A stretch of DNA of 64,000 nt from Duganella aceris. GTDB taxonomy: Bacteria > Pseudomonadota > Gammaproteobacteria > Burkholderiales > Burkholderiaceae_D. The DNA lies in NCBI RefSeq assembly GCF_011090165.1, contig NZ_JAADJT010000005.1, forward strand, positions 62,001-126,000. Direction: 5' to 3'. Position numbers and translations under genes: made by a program. The stretch's first letter is position 1. Every line of letters starts with the position of its first letter. The notes under the pieces were generated by a model. The model was not told the origin of the DNA. It did not search any database and was given only the letters and a program-made list of their open reading frames with translations. Below, piece after piece: positions 40,155-49,900 of the stretch.

Positions 40155-43100
40155 CGCTCTTGTTCTTTCTGACAAAGTCGGCCATCGCGTCCAGCTGGAA
40201 GCGGGCCGCGAAACCGCGCATGGTGTGCGTGAAATGCTGGTAGCGCGGATCGAGCGCCCCGATCTCATCGAGCTTGTTAAGGATGCCGCGCACATAGCCG
40301 ATGCGAATCAGCTCGCGCAGCGCTTCCATCGCCGGCTCGGGCGGGTAGATCAATTGCGCCGGCGGCGCCGGCATCTCGCTGCGGATGCCTTCCGCGCGCG
40401 GCTGCGCGATCCACTCCAGCGCCAGGCGTTGGCCGATCCAGTCCAGCAGCTCGCCGACGTTGACCGGCTTGATGATGAAGTCCGCCGCGCGGATGCCGGC
40501 CGGATTCTCCATGCCCTTGTCGAAGGCGTTGGCCGAGACGATGGCGATCGGCACATTCGACAATTGACGGCGCCGCAGGATGTAGCTGGCCTCCCAGCCG
40601 TCCATGCCGGGCATCGCCAGATCCATCAGGATCACGTCCGGCTGGAAGGACGCGTACAGGTCCAGGCACTCCGGCCCGGACGCCGCCTGCGCCACCTCGA
40701 AGCCCAGCGGCGACAGGATGTTGAGCAGCAGTTCGCGGTCGACCCGTTCGTTGTCGACCACCAGCACGCGCCGGCGCGGTCCGCGATAGCCGATGCGCTG
40801 CTGCTCCGGCGCCTCCAGCTCGCGCAGCTCCTTGCCCGAGACGTGCACGCTGGGCAGGAACAGGCGGATCTGGAACAAGCTGCCCTGCTGCTGATGTGGC
40901 GCAGGCGGGCCTTGCGGGCTGCGGATTTTCAGTTCGCCGCCCATCAGCTGCGTCAGCATCTTCGAGATCGGCAGGCCGAGGCCGGTCCCGCTGGCGTCGG
41001 CGTGCGCGCTGGCGCTGCCGCGCGAGAACGGCTCGAAGATATGGTCGATCTCCTCCTGCAGGATGCCGGGGCCGGTGTCCTCGATCTCGAACGAGGCCAT
41101 CTCGCGCGCGTACTGCAAGCGCAGTACGATGCCGCCGTGGCTGGTGAACTTGACCGCGTTGCCGAGGATGTTGATCAGGATCTGCCCCAGCCGCTTGCGG
41201 TCGGCGCGCACGATGCGCGGCAGCACGCCGGTCAGCTCGTAGCGGAAACTCAGGCCCTTGTTGGCCGCCTGCAGTTCGAACATGCGCACGATCTGGCCGA
41301 TGAAGTCGGGGAAGTTGAGCTCCTTCATGTCGAAGTTGAACTTGCCGCCCTCGATGCGGGCGATGTCCAGCGTGCCCTCGATCAGCGACAGCAGATGCTC
41401 GCCGCTGCTGCGGATGACGCGGATCGCCTGCTGACGGTGCTCGGGGATGGACGGATCGTTGTCCAGCAGCTGCGCGTAGCCGAGGATGGAATTCAACGGC
41501 GTGCGGATCTCGTGGCTGATGCCGGCGATGTAGCGGCTCTTGGCCTGGTTGGCCAGGTCGGCGGTCTTCTTGGCCTGCTGCAGCTGGGCGTCGGTCTGCG
41601 AGTGCAGCTCGATCTCGCGCGTCAGCAGGCCGGTCTGGCGGTTCGACTCCTCCTGCGCCACGCGGCGGCTCTCGCTGGTCAGCACCAGCCACCAGGCGAC
41701 GATGCCGCTGGTGAGCAGCAGCGCCGCGAAGATCTTGAAGAACACCAGCTGCAATTGCGGCAGCAGCGCCCCGGCGCCGGCCGGCAGCACCGATTGCTCG
41801 TGGTAGTAGATCAGACCGAGCAGCGTGGCGAGGAACAGCACCGTGACGATCATCAGCAGCAGATAATGTCCCAGCCCGCTGCTCAGGTAGCGCCACAGCG
41901 ACTTGGGCAGCATGGCGCGCATCGCCTCCTGCCACTGCACCGCCACCCGCGCGTGCGGCTTGCAGACGTCGTTGCAGCGCGCGTCGAGGCAGCAGCACAG
42001 CGAACAGATCGAACCTTGATAGGCGGGGCAGTGCGCCATGTCCTCGCCCTCGTATTCCTTTTCGCAGATCACGCAGGTCTTGTTATGGACGTGCTCCGGC
42101 TTGCGGGCGATGTAGTACTTGCCCTTGGTGGCGAACGCGATCAGCGGCGACGCCACCAGCGCCGTCGCCAGCGCGATGAAGGCGGAGAAGGCCTGCGCCT
42201 GCGCGCCGAACACGCCCATGAACGCCGCCACCGACAAGGCCGACGCCAGCAGCATGGCGCCGACGCCGACCGGATTGATATCGTATAAGTACGCGCGCCG
42301 GAACTCGATGCCCTTGGGGCTGAGACCGAGCGGCTTGTTGATCACCAGGTCGGCCACCACCGCCGTGATCCACGAGATGGCGATATTGGAGTACAGGCCC
42401 AGTACCTGGTCCAGCGCCTGGAACACGTCCAGCTCCATCAGCAGCACCGCGATCAGCGCGTTGAACACCGCCCACACCACGCGCCCCGGATGGCTGTGGG
42501 TGAGCCGCGCGAAGAAATTCGACCAGGCCAGCGAGCCGGCATAGGCATTGGTCATGTTGATCTTCACCTGCGAGATCACCACCAGCAGCGCCGTGGCCAG
42601 CAGCGCGATGCGCGGCGAGTCGAACACCTGGCCGAAGCCGGCCAGGTACATCTGGGTCGGATTGACCGCCTGCTCCAGCGGCACCGCGCTGCTGATGGCG
42701 AGATAGGCCAGCAGCGCGCCACCCAGCATCTTGGCGATGCCGAGCAGGATCCAGCCCGGTCCGGCGATCAGCACGCCGAAGTGCCAGCGCAGCCGGTTGG
42801 CGGCGGTCTTGGGCGGCATGAAGCGCAGGAAGTCGACCTGCTCGCCGATCTGCGTGATCAAGGCCACGCCGACCGCCGTCGCGGCGCCGAACATCAACAC
42901 GTTGAAGTGGCCGTTGGCGCCGGTGCGGCCGGCGTAATCCATCAAGCGCCCCGGCAACTCCGGCTGCTTGATCAGGATCGCGACGAAGGGCAGCGCCATC
43001 AATACCAGCCACACCGGCTGCGTCAGCATCTGGATGCGGCTGATCAGCGTGACGCCGTGCGTCACCAACGGGATCACCACCAGCGCGCTGACCATGTAGC

Positions 43101-43554
43101 CGAGGTAGAGCGGCAAATGGAAATACAGTTCCAGCGCATAGGCCATGATGGCCGCCTCCAGCGCGAACAGGATGAACGTGAACGACGCGTAGACGAAGGA
43201 CGAGATGGTCGAGCCGATGTAGCCGAAGCCGGCGCCGCGCGTCAGCAGGTCCATGTCGACGCCGTATTTGGCCGCGTAATAGCTGATCGGCAGTCCGGTG
43301 AGGAAGATGATCAGGCCGACCGCCATGATCGCCCACAGCGCGTTGATGAAGCCGTAGTTGACGGTGATGGTGCCGCCGATCGCCTCCAGCACCAGGAACG
43401 AGATCGCGCCGAAGGCGGTGTTGGAGACGCGGAAGATCGACCATTTGCGGAACGAGCGCGGCGTGAAGCGCAGCGCGTAGTCCTCGATGGTCTCGTTGGC
43501 GACCCAGGTGTTGTAGTCGCGCCGTATCTTGACGATGCGCTGAGTGGTTGTCAT
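40138..43554 (-). CDS. NCS1-type permease fused to hybrid histidine kinase
   Basis: A 1138-residue fusion. Residues 1-480 form a nucleobase-cation-symporter-1-like permease of about 12 helices (VSNTAFGAISFLVLEAIGG, LTGLPISYYAAKYGVDMDLL). Residues 490-534 form a linker with nine cysteines (C494, C497, C509, C517, C520-522, C527, C531). Two more helices follow (about 563-583 and 603-625). The HisKA domain has His681 in AGISHEIRTPLNSILGY. The ATPase domain has the N box near Asn799, EDTGPG and GTGLGLPIS. The receiver has Asp978 and Lys1029. A helical tail follows (1072-1138). All kinase and receiver residues look intact. It probably senses or imports a nitrogenous solute and signals to the overlapping response regulator; the ligand is unknown. 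Confidence 0.92.
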   Translation of the reverse strand: MTTTQRIVKIRRDYNTWVANETIEDYALRFTPRSFRKWSIFRVSNTAFGAISFLVLEAIGGTITVNYGFINALWAIMAVGLIIFLTGLPISYYAAKYGVDMDLLTRGAGFGYIGSTISSFVYASFTFILFALEAAIMAYALELYFHLPLYLGYMVSALVVIPLVTHGVTLISRIQMLTQPVWLVLMALPFVAILIKQPELPGRLMDYAGRTGANGHFNVLMFGAATAVGVALITQIGEQVDFLRFMPPKTAANRLRWHFGVLIAGPGWILLGIAKMLGGALLAYLAISSAVPLEQAVNPTQMYLAGFGQVFDSPRIALLATALLVVISQVKINMTNAYAGSLAWSNFFARLTHSHPGRVVWAVFNALIAVLLMELDVFQALDQVLGLYSNIAISWITAVVADLVINKPLGLSPKGIEFRRAYLYDINPVGVGAMLLASALSVAAFMGVFGAQAQAFSAFIALATALVASPLIAFATKGKYYIARKPEHVHNKTCVICEKEYEGEDMAHCPAYQGSICSLCCCLDARCNDVCKPHARVAVQWQEAMRAMLPKSLWRYLSSGLGHYLLLMIVTVLFLATLLGLIYYHEQSVLPAGAGALLPQLQLVFFKIFAALLLTSGIVAWWLVLTSESRRVAQEESNRQTGLLTREIELHSQTDAQLQQAKKTADLANQAKSRYIAGISHEIRTPLNSILGYAQLLDNDPSIPEHRQQAIRVIRSSGEHLLSLIEGTLDIARIEGGKFNFDMKELNFPDFIGQIVRMFELQAANKGLSFRYELTGVLPRIVRADRKRLGQILINILGNAVKFTSHGGIVLRLQYAREMASFEIEDTGPGILQEEIDHIFEPFSRGSASAHADASGTGLGLPISKMLTQLMGGELKIRSPQGPPAPHQQQGSLFQIRLFLPSVHVSGKELRELEAPEQQRIGYRGPRRRVLVVDNERVDRELLLNILSPLGFEVAQAASGPECLDLYASFQPDVILMDLAMPGMDGWEASYILRRRQLSNVPIAIVSANAFDKGMENPAGIRAADFIIKPVNVGELLDWIGQRLALEWIAQPRAEGIRSEMPAPPAQLIYPPEPAMEALRELIRIGYVRGILNKLDEIGALDPRYQHFTHTMRGFAARFQLDAMADFVRKNKSDELQY

Positions 43555-43570
43555 GCCGGGCCTGTAAAAA

Positions 43571-43600
43571 GAAAAAGCAACTGAAGTCTCCAGTCGCTTT
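43571..43600 (-). terminator. Intrinsic terminator downstream of the YcgR-like gene
   Basis: Positions 43574-43583 and 43591-43600 form a 10-bp stem (one G-U pair in the minus-strand RNA) with a 7-base loop. On the minus strand the second arm ends in TTT and runs into CTTTTT. It lies about 30 bases past the stop codon of the 43630 gene and just before the transporter-kinase start, so the kinase gene probably has its own promoter or depends on read-through. Confidence 0.75.
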
Positions 43601-43629
43601 CTTAAGCAAATTACATGCCGAGGTTGCGG

Positions 43630-44394
43630 CTAGCGGTGCTTGTTGGAGTTCAGCTTGTCCAGCAGGCGCGCCAGTTCTTCCTGCATCACCGGCGACAGGT
43701 TGACGAACTGGCAGCCGATCTGCACCTGCTCGCCCAGCAGGAAGGAGCGGAAGGTGCGCTGCAGCCGCACTTCCAGATCGGCGATCATCACCGAATCCGG
43801 GCCCAGCTCCAGCCGCACCCGTTGCAGCTTGCGGCCGACGTGCAGACCGACGCAATCGCGCGGCGGCGCGCGCATGCCGACGCCGCCGGAGGAAAAGTCG
43901 TACAACTGCAATTCATACGGCTTGCCGTTCAGCACGAACGACGCCATGTAGTAGATGCCGAGCGGGGTTTCCAGCCGGGTCGAGGCGCGGCGGTTCAGCA
44001 CCATGCACTTGAGCGGGAATTCCAGCGGGATCAGGGTCGGCTCGCCGGGCTTGCAGGCCCAGTCCGGCGAGGTCAGCTTGAACTGGATCTTGGCCGAGCG
44101 CAGCCAGGCGACGAAGATGGCGTCGCCGGGCGGGATGAACTCGCCCTCGTTGAGTTCCAGCACAAAATACGGATTCTCGGGATCGACCGACTTGATGCGC
44201 GCCATCACCACGTTGGTGGTGCTGGCCGGATAGATCGACAGCGGATCGCCGTTTTCGGCGAGCAGGGTCAGCGCATCACCGATGTCATGCTCATCGGTCA
44301 TGTCATGCGGCTTCGAACCCGCCGGAATTGGTTCCACAGCATCTTTTAGGCTGGGAGGACCGCGGCGAAATTCATTCGGTATAGGATCGTTCAC
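43630..44394 (-). CDS. YcgR-like PilZ protein (c-di-GMP flagellar brake)
   Basis: A 254-residue protein read from the GTG at 44394, with AGAGA nine bases upstream, giving the N terminus (M)NDPIPNEFRRG; a TTG at 44427 is an alternative. Residues 30-125 form a YcgR-N-like beta domain. The PilZ domain (about 130-245) has the c-di-GMP motif RRASTR and the second motif YDFSSGGVGMRAP. On binding c-di-GMP such proteins slow the flagellar motor. This matches the two chemoreceptors in the window. It is followed by a terminator. Confidence 0.88.
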   Translation of the reverse strand: MNDPIPNEFRRGPPSLKDAVEPIPAGSKPHDMTDEHDIGDALTLLAENGDPLSIYPASTTNVVMARIKSVDPENPYFVLELNEGEFIPPGDAIFVAWLRSAKIQFKLTSPDWACKPGEPTLIPLEFPLKCMVLNRRASTRLETPLGIYYMASFVLNGKPYELQLYDFSSGGVGMRAPPRDCVGLHVGRKLQRVRLELGPDSVMIADLEVRLQRTFRSFLLGEQVQIGCQFVNLSPVMQEELARLLDKLNSNKHR

Positions 44395-44505
44395 GACGGC
44401 ATATCTCTTTGATAATGACTTCTGCAATGCGAGGTCGGTCGGTACAGTTTACAAGTTATTCGCCATCTTGGCTTGCATAATAGCAAGAATATTTTGTCGC
44501 TTGTG

Positions 44506-45255
44506 TCAGAACTGCTCTTCCGGCCGCAGATAGCGCCATTGCCCGACCGGCAAATCGCCCAGCTTGACCTTGCCGATGCGGACCCGTTTCAAACCGACCA
44601 CTTTCAATCCCACCATGTCGCACATGCGGCGGATCTGGCGTTTCTTGCCCTCGCGCAGCGTGAAGCTGAGCTGGTCGTCATTCTGCCAGCGCACCTTGGC
44701 CGGCAGCAGCGCCTTGCCGTCCATCCACAGGCCATGGTTGAGTTTTTTCAGGTCGCTCTCCGGCAGCTTGCCCGGCTTGGTGTACTCGACGCGCACCAGG
44801 TATTCCTTGTCGACGTCGGTGGTCTCGCCGATCAGGTGCTTGGCCACGCGGCCGTCCTGGGTCAGCACCAGCAGGCCGATGGAATCGATGTCCAGCCGGC
44901 CGGCCGGCACCAGCGAGCGCAATTGCGTCGGATGGAAGATCTCCGGCGACGGATCCTCGGCCCAGCGGTTTTCCGGCTTGACCAGCACCACGGCCGGCTG
45001 GTAGCCGTCCTCGGCCTGGCCGCTGACATAGCCCATCGGCTTGTTGATCAGCACCGTGACGCGCTTGGACTGCTCGGCCGCCGCCTGGCGCTCGACGGTG
45101 ACTTTCTGGCTCGGGTAGATCTTGGTGCCCAGTTCGGACACGACCTGGCCGTCGACCCGTACCCAGCCGCGCGCGATCCACTCGTCGGCTTCGCGGCGCG
45201 AGCACAGGCCCAGTTCGGACATGCGTTTGGACAGGCGTAATAATTCTTCGGACAT
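44506..45255 (-). CDS. Pseudouridine synthase, RsuA/RluF family
   Basis: A 249-residue enzyme. The S4 RNA-binding domain is at residues 6-55 (LSKRMSELGLCSRREADEWI). The catalytic domain has the nucleophile Asp in AGRLDIDSIGLLVLTQDG, KEYLVRVEY in the middle and the family end motif EGKKRQIRRMCDMVGLKV. It isomerises uridine in ribosomal RNA (or tRNA). The sequence around NKPMGYVSGQ is closest to RluF-type enzymes, but the exact target nucleotide cannot be told by eye. It lies 31 bases downstream of glnD on the same strand. Confidence 0.92.
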   Translation of the reverse strand: MSEELLRLSKRMSELGLCSRREADEWIARGWVRVDGQVVSELGTKIYPSQKVTVERQAAAEQSKRVTVLINKPMGYVSGQAEDGYQPAVVLVKPENRWAEDPSPEIFHPTQLRSLVPAGRLDIDSIGLLVLTQDGRVAKHLIGETTDVDKEYLVRVEYTKPGKLPESDLKKLNHGLWMDGKALLPAKVRWQNDDQLSFTLREGKKRQIRRMCDMVGLKVVGLKRVRIGKVKLGDLPVGQWRYLRPEEQF

Positions 45256-45286
45256 GATGCGTTTTCTATAAAGGGGTGAGGCTAGT

Positions 45287-47869
45287 TTAAACCTTGATGG
45301 CTTCCAGCAGGTCGGTTTCCAGCTGCAGCTGGTTGCGCGCGTTGTTGAGCGCCGCGCCGTCGATCAGGAACACGTCCTCGACCCGCTCGCCCAGGGTCAT
45401 GACCTTGGCGGTGTGCAGGTTGATCTTGTAGCGGGTCAGCACGTTGGCGATCGAGTACAGCAGCCCGGTGCGGTCGTTGGCCGCCACCGACAGCAGGTAG
45501 TACTGGCCGCGCTCGTCCGGGCGCAGGTCGACGGTCGGCTGGATCGGGAAGGTGCGCGACAGCCGCGACAGGCGGCCCTGGTTCGGCGCCGGCAGCGCCT
45601 CCGGACGGGTCAGCAGCCCGCACAGCTCGTGCTCGATCAGGCTGATGATGTCGCGGTAGCTGTTGGCGAAGCTTTGCTCGGTGACCAGGAAGGTGTCGAG
45701 CGCGTAGCCGTGGCGCGTGGTGTGGATCTTGGCGTCGAGGATGCTGAAGTTCTTGCGGTCGAAGTAGCTGCAGATGCGCGCGAACAGGTCCGGCTGGTCC
45801 TTGATGTAGACTGCGATCTGCAAGCCTTCGCCGATCGGCGCCAGCCGGCACTTGACCACCGGCTGCTCGCTGTTGAAGCGCTCGTACAGCGCGCGCGTCT
45901 GCCAGGCGATGTCGGAGGCGTCGTGGCGCAGGAAGTAGGCGACGTCGAGCTGCTTCCAGAACGGCTCGTGCGCGTCCGGCGCCAGGCCGTACAGGCGCAA
46001 GGTGGCCAGCGCCTCCTGCTGGCGGTTGCGCAGTTCGTTGTCGGCGCTGTGCGGCTCGCCGCCCAGCACGCGCAGCGTGATGCGGTACAGGTCCTCCAGC
46101 AGCTTGGCCTTCCAAGCGTTCCACACCTTCGGGCTGGTGCCGCGGATGTCGGCCACCGTCAGCAGGTACAGCGCGGTCAGGTGGCGCTCGTCGCCGACGG
46201 TCTTGGCGAAGGCGGCGATGACGTCGGGGTCCGACAGGTCCTGCTTCTGCGCCACCTGCGACATCGTCAAGTGATTCTCCACCAGGAACACCGCCAGTTC
46301 GGTCTCCTCGTCGCTCATGCCGTGCTCGCGGCAGAACTGCTCGGTGTCGGCCATGCCCAGCTTGGAGTGGTCGCCGCCGCGCCCCTTGGCGATGTCGTGG
46401 AACAGCGCGGCCAGGTACAGCAGCCACGGTTGCGGGAAGTTGGCCATCAGCTGGCTGCAGAACGGGTATTCGTGCGCGTGCTCGGCCATCGAGAAGCGGC
46501 GCATGTTGCGCACCACCATCAGGATGTGCTGGTCCACCGTGTAGACGTGGAACAGGTCGTGCTGCATCTGGCCGACGATCTTGCGGAAGTTGGGCAGGTA
46601 GCGGCCCAGGATCGACAGGTCGTTCATGCGCCGCAGCGCGTGGATGATGCCGACCGGCGCCTGTAGGATGCGCAGGAACAGCGCGCGGTTGAGCGGATCG
46701 GCGCGGAACGGCGCGTCGATCAGGAAGCGCTCGTGCCACAGCGCGCGCATGGTGCGCGAGGTCATGCCCTTGAGCGCCGGGCGCTCGGTCATCAGCACGA
46801 AGATCTCCAGCATCGCCGACGGCGTGGCGACGAAGGTGTCGTCGTCCGCCATGTCGATCAGGCCGTTGAGGTCGTTGAAGCGGGCGTTGATCGGCACCGC
46901 CACGTCGGCCTTGGGGAACAGCCGCTCCTCGATGTTCTGGATCAGGATGGTGTTCAGTTGCGTGACGGTCTTGGCGGCCCAGTAGTAGCGCTGCATCAGG
47001 TATTCGCTGGCGCGGCGCATGTGGACGCCGCTGCCGGTGGCGGTCAGGCCCAGCGATTCGGCGATCGCGGTCTGCACGTCGAACACCAGCCGGTCCTCGC
47101 GCCGCTTGGCGTGCAGGTGCAGGCGCACCCGGATGTCCTTGAAGGCGCGTTCCTTCTCCATCAGCTGCTTGGCCTCGGTCTGCGTGATCAGGCCGGAGGT
47201 GGCCAGCGTGCGCCACGAGTTGGCCAGGCCGGCGGCCTTGACCATCCACAGGATCACCTGCAGGTCGCGCAGGCCGCCCGGGCTTTCCTTGCAGTTCGGT
47301 TCCAGGCTGAAGGCGGTGTCCTCGTACTTGGCGTGGCGCTGCTTCATCTCCAGCATCTTGGCGTGGAAGAACGCGCGCGGGTCCATGGCGGCGTCGTAAC
47401 GCACCTGCAGTTCGGCGAACAGCGCCTCGTCGCCGCAGATGACGCGCGCCTCCAGCAGGCTGGTTTGCACCGTGATATCGGCCGCCGATTCGCTCAGGCA
47501 CTCGTCGACGGTGCGGATGCTGTGGCCGATCTCCAGGCCCAGGTCCCACAGCAGCTGCACCAGTTCTTCCAGCTTCTCGGTGGTCGGCGCGTCCGGCGCG
47601 CTTTCGAGCAGGATCAGCAGGTCGACGTCGGAATAGGGGAACAACTCGCCGCGGCCGTAGCCGCCGACGCCGACCAGCGCCGTGTTGGCCGGCAGGCGGG
47701 CGTGGTGCCAGGCGGTGGTCAGCACCGCGTCGACGCTCTGGCGCAGGCTGCGCAGCAGCTTCTCCGGCTTGCCGTCCTCGCGGAAGCCGGCGATGACCAC
47801 CTGACGGTCGGCCTTCAGCTGGCGCTTGAGCTGTTCGCGCAATTCCTTCTGCATCGCGGCCGCGGACAT
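45287..47869 (-). CDS. glnD: Bifunctional PII uridylyltransferase/uridylyl-removing enzyme
   Basis: An 860-residue sensor of glutamine that adds or removes UMP on PII proteins. The start is the ATG at 47869, five bases after the map stop codon; the frame is open further upstream inside map but is not coding there. The nucleotidyltransferase domain has [20 protein letters not shown], the HD domain has [17 protein letters not shown], and two ACT domains lie at the C terminus ([20 protein letters not shown] and [20 protein letters not shown]). It links nitrogen status to glutamine synthetase and probably to urea uptake. Confidence 0.97.
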   Translation of the reverse strand: MSAAAMQKELREQLKRQLKADRQVVIAGFREDGKPEKLLRSLRQSVDAVLTTAWHHARLPANTALVGVGGYGRGELFPYSDVDLLILLESAPDAPTTEKLEELVQLLWDLGLEIGHSIRTVDECLSESAADITVQTSLLEARVICGDEALFAELQVRYDAAMDPRAFFHAKMLEMKQRHAKYEDTAFSLEPNCKESPGGLRDLQVILWMVKAAGLANSWRTLATSGLITQTEAKQLMEKERAFKDIRVRLHLHAKRREDRLVFDVQTAIAESLGLTATGSGVHMRRASEYLMQRYYWAAKTVTQLNTILIQNIEERLFPKADVAVPINARFNDLNGLIDMADDDTFVATPSAMLEIFVLMTERPALKGMTSRTMRALWHERFLIDAPFRADPLNRALFLRILQAPVGIIHALRRMNDLSILGRYLPNFRKIVGQMQHDLFHVYTVDQHILMVVRNMRRFSMAEHAHEYPFCSQLMANFPQPWLLYLAALFHDIAKGRGGDHSKLGMADTEQFCREHGMSDEETELAVFLVENHLTMSQVAQKQDLSDPDVIAAFAKTVGDERHLTALYLLTVADIRGTSPKVWNAWKAKLLEDLYRITLRVLGGEPHSADNELRNRQQEALATLRLYGLAPDAHEPFWKQLDVAYFLRHDASDIAWQTRALYERFNSEQPVVKCRLAPIGEGLQIAVYIKDQPDLFARICSYFDRKNFSILDAKIHTTRHGYALDTFLVTEQSFANSYRDIISLIEHELCGLLTRPEALPAPNQGRLSRLSRTFPIQPTVDLRPDERGQYYLLSVAANDRTGLLYSIANVLTRYKINLHTAKVMTLGERVEDVFLIDGAALNNARNQLQLETDLLEAIKV

Positions 47870-47874
47870 CGGGC

Positions 47875-48696
47875 TTACGCTACGGCGGTGGCTGAGTCGG
47901 TGATGAACGCCGGCGGCGGCGGGCTGCCGGCCGACAGCGTCAGTACCTCGTAGCCGGTCTCGGTGACCAGGATCATGTGCTCCCACTGCGCCGACAGGCT
48001 GCGGTCCTTGGTTTTGATGGTCCAGCCGTCGCCCATTTCGCGGATTTCGCGCTTGCCGGCGTTGATCATCGGTTCGATGGTGAAGATCATGCCGGCCTTG
48101 AGTTCCTCCAGCGTGCCGGGGCGGCCGTAGTGCAGCACCTGCGGCTCTTCGTGGAACACCTTGCCGATGCCGTGGCCGCAGAATTCGCGCACCACGCTGT
48201 AGCCGGCTTTTTCCGCGTGCTGCTGGATCACGTGGCCGATGTCGCCCAGGTGCGCGCCCGGCTTGACCTTGGAGATGCCCAGCCACATGCACTCGTAGGT
48301 GACGTCGGACAGGCGCTTGGCCAGGATCGACGGCTCGCCGATGAAGAACATGCGGCTGTTGTCGCCGTGGTAGCCGTTTTTGATGACGGTGATGTCGAGG
48401 TTGACCACGTCGCCGTTCTTGAGCACCTTGTCGCCGGGGATGCCGTGGCAGATGACGTCGTTGACCGAGGTGCAGATTGCCTTGGGGTAGGGGGTGTAGC
48501 CGGGCGGGCAATAGTTCAGCGGCGCCGGGATGGTGTCCTGCACGTTGACCATATATTCGTGGCAGAGGCGATCCAGTTCACCGGTGGTGACGCCGGCCTT
48601 GACGAAGGGCGTGATGTAGTCGAGCACTTCGGAGCCCAGGCGGCCGGCAATGCGCATGCCTTCGATGTCTTCGGCGGTTTTGATGGAAATGGACAT
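47875..48696 (-). CDS. map: Methionine aminopeptidase, type I
   Basis: A 273-residue metalloprotease that removes the initiator methionine. The ATG at 48696 is preferred over a TTG four codons upstream. Metal ligands are visible in [19 protein letters not shown] (two Asp), [14 protein letters not shown] (His), FTIEPMI (Glu) and [10 protein letters not shown] (Glu). The N terminus [18 protein letters not shown] is typical. It precedes glnD by five bases. In many betaproteobacteria map is divergent from rpsB, as here, except that a PEP-CTERM gene lies between. Confidence 0.97.
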   Translation of the reverse strand: MSISIKTAEDIEGMRIAGRLGSEVLDYITPFVKAGVTTGELDRLCHEYMVNVQDTIPAPLNYCPPGYTPYPKAICTSVNDVICHGIPGDKVLKNGDVVNLDITVIKNGYHGDNSRMFFIGEPSILAKRLSDVTYECMWLGISKVKPGAHLGDIGHVIQQHAEKAGYSVVREFCGHGIGKVFHEEPQVLHYGRPGTLEELKAGMIFTIEPMINAGKREIREMGDGWTIKTKDRSLSAQWEHMILVTETGYEVLTLSAGSPPPPAFITDSATAVA

Positions 48697-48787
48697 AGTG
48701 GATCGCAATCAGCAAGGTAAACGGTAAAAACGCCTGGCGCGCGGAACTCTCCCGCGCACGGCGTACAATATGTTGAAATTATAAACG

Positions 48788-48805
48788 ACGCGGAGGGCTC
48801 CGCGT
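48788..48805. terminator. Possible terminator hairpin after the PEP-CTERM gene
   Basis: ACGCGGAG (48788-48795) and CTCCGCGT (48798-48805) form a perfect 8-bp stem with a 2-base loop. On the minus strand it follows the PEP-CTERM stop codon by about 25 bases and is followed by CGTTTATAATTTC, a poor U-tract. It may end that transcript or be only a stable hairpin. Confidence 0.4.
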
Positions 48806-48830
48806 GCGTGGCCGTCGTGCCGGCGATGAA

Positions 48831-49598
48831 TCAGACGTCGCCGACGGCTGCGGCGGCACGGGCGCGGCGGCGGGCGAACCAGCCCACCAGGCCGAGGCCG
48901 CCGAGCAGCATGGTCCAGGTTTCGGGTTCCGGTACCGGAGCGGCCACCGGCTGGCCGGGCTGATCGCGCGGGCCCGGACCGAAGCCGCCGTTCGGTTCGG
49001 CCGGCGGGTTCAGACCGCCGAGCACGCGCCGGGTGCGGTCGCGCGCCGCCTGCTCCAAGGGTTCCAGCTCGATCGACTGCTCGCGCAGCGGGGCGTCCAC
49101 CAAGCCCGTGTCGTCGAACTGCTGGATGCCGTCCGGAATGACGTGCTGGTTGCCGTCCGCCGCCGCGCCATCCGCCGCTTGTTTGGCGGCCGCCACCGCC
49201 GGCGCATTGCGCGTGATCCGGCTGACGTTGCCGCAGATCTTGGGCACCAGCACGCAATGCGCGCCGACGCAGTACACCGCCGCCGGTTCCACGCGGTCGG
49301 CCGCCCACTTGCTGCGGGTCACGGTGCCGCATACGGAGTTTTTGCCGAAATGCATGTCGCGAATCTGCGCGCCGTACTGGTTCTTGCCGCTGATGCCGTC
49401 ACGGGTGATGTTGACCTGGTCGTCCGACTGCCCCTCGGCCATGCGTCGCTTGAGCGTGCCGCGCACCGTCGCCGGTATATCGGTGTAGTGGTCGATCGCT
49501 GCGGCGGCGCCACCCGTATAGGGATTTTGTCCCGGACGGTCCCACGAGCAAGTGGGCTGGATAGCGGCGGCCAATGTGATGGCGAGCAGGATGGTCAT
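48831..49598 (-). CDS. MHFG family PEP-CTERM protein
   Basis: A 255-residue exported protein. It has an N-terminal signal (TILLAITLAAAIQPTCSW) and a C-terminal PEP-CTERM sorting tail: VPEPETWTMLLGGLGLVGWF followed by a basic ARRRAR. The central motif DMHFGKNSVCGTVTRSKW contains the MHFG signature after which the family is named, and AVYCVGAHC and KICGN add paired cysteines. GAGG lies before the start codon. Proteins with this tail are processed by exosortase and archaeosortase-like systems and go to the outer surface; the exosortase gene is not in the window. It sits between map and rpsB. Confidence 0.85.
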   Translation of the reverse strand: MTILLAITLAAAIQPTCSWDRPGQNPYTGGAAAAIDHYTDIPATVRGTLKRRMAEGQSDDQVNITRDGISGKNQYGAQIRDMHFGKNSVCGTVTRSKWAADRVEPAAVYCVGAHCVLVPKICGNVSRITRNAPAVAAAKQAADGAAADGNQHVIPDGIQQFDDTGLVDAPLREQSIELEPLEQAARDRTRRVLGGLNPPAEPNGGFGPGPRDQPGQPVAAPVPEPETWTMLLGGLGLVGWFARRRARAAAAVGDV

Positions 49599-49792
49599 GT
49601 CGGCACTCCTCGTGCAGGTTGGTTCTGTGTTACAACTTGTTAATGAATCAGAAAGAATATTTTCTGGATGATATTATATTTCAGGTATCGTGGCGAGGTT
49701 TACCGCCCCTTGTGACGCAAATGTGACATTCTGGTGCGATTCCGCGACACGTTCTGTGCGCTTCCGCACCAAGCTTGTGCACATGACAATGC

Positions 49793-49821
49793 TTGCCTCC
49801 CGGCCGGTTTCGGGGTAGAAT
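49793..49821 (+). promoter_or_regulatory. Sigma70 promoter of rpsB-tsf
   Basis: TTGCCT (49793-49798), a 17-base spacer and TAGAAT (49816-49821). Transcription would start near 49828, giving a leader of about 140 bases before rpsB. The whole gap 49599-49967 has no gene: upstream of this promoter is only the region in front of the divergent PEP-CTERM gene, with TGTGAC repeated 11 bases apart at 49711 and 49722. Confidence 0.75.
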
Positions 49822-49861
49822 CTCGGGTTGCTTGAATTCGGTTTTGAGCAATGTTGCAAAC

Positions 49862-49884
49862 TGAGCTGTAAATGAGCTGTAAAT
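49862..49884 (+). repeat. 11-bp tandem repeat in the rpsB leader
   Basis: TGAGCTGTAAA occurs twice without a gap at 49862-49872 and 49873-49883, followed by a T that begins a third copy. It lies within the untranslated leader of rpsB. It could be a duplicated protein or ribosome contact site, or a recent slippage product. Confidence 0.85.
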
Positions 49885-49900
49885 TTTATTCAATAAACGC

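Noticed and set aside
47870-48511. N-terminal extension of the glnD frame into map
   Set aside because: The extra residues are out-of-frame map sequence; the GlnD N terminus starts normally at 47869 after the map stop codon.
49711-49727. CRP-like site from the TGTGAC repeats
   Set aside because: TGTGAC is repeated directly 11 bases apart rather than as the inverted TGTGA-N6-TCACA dyad, so a CRP site is not supported.
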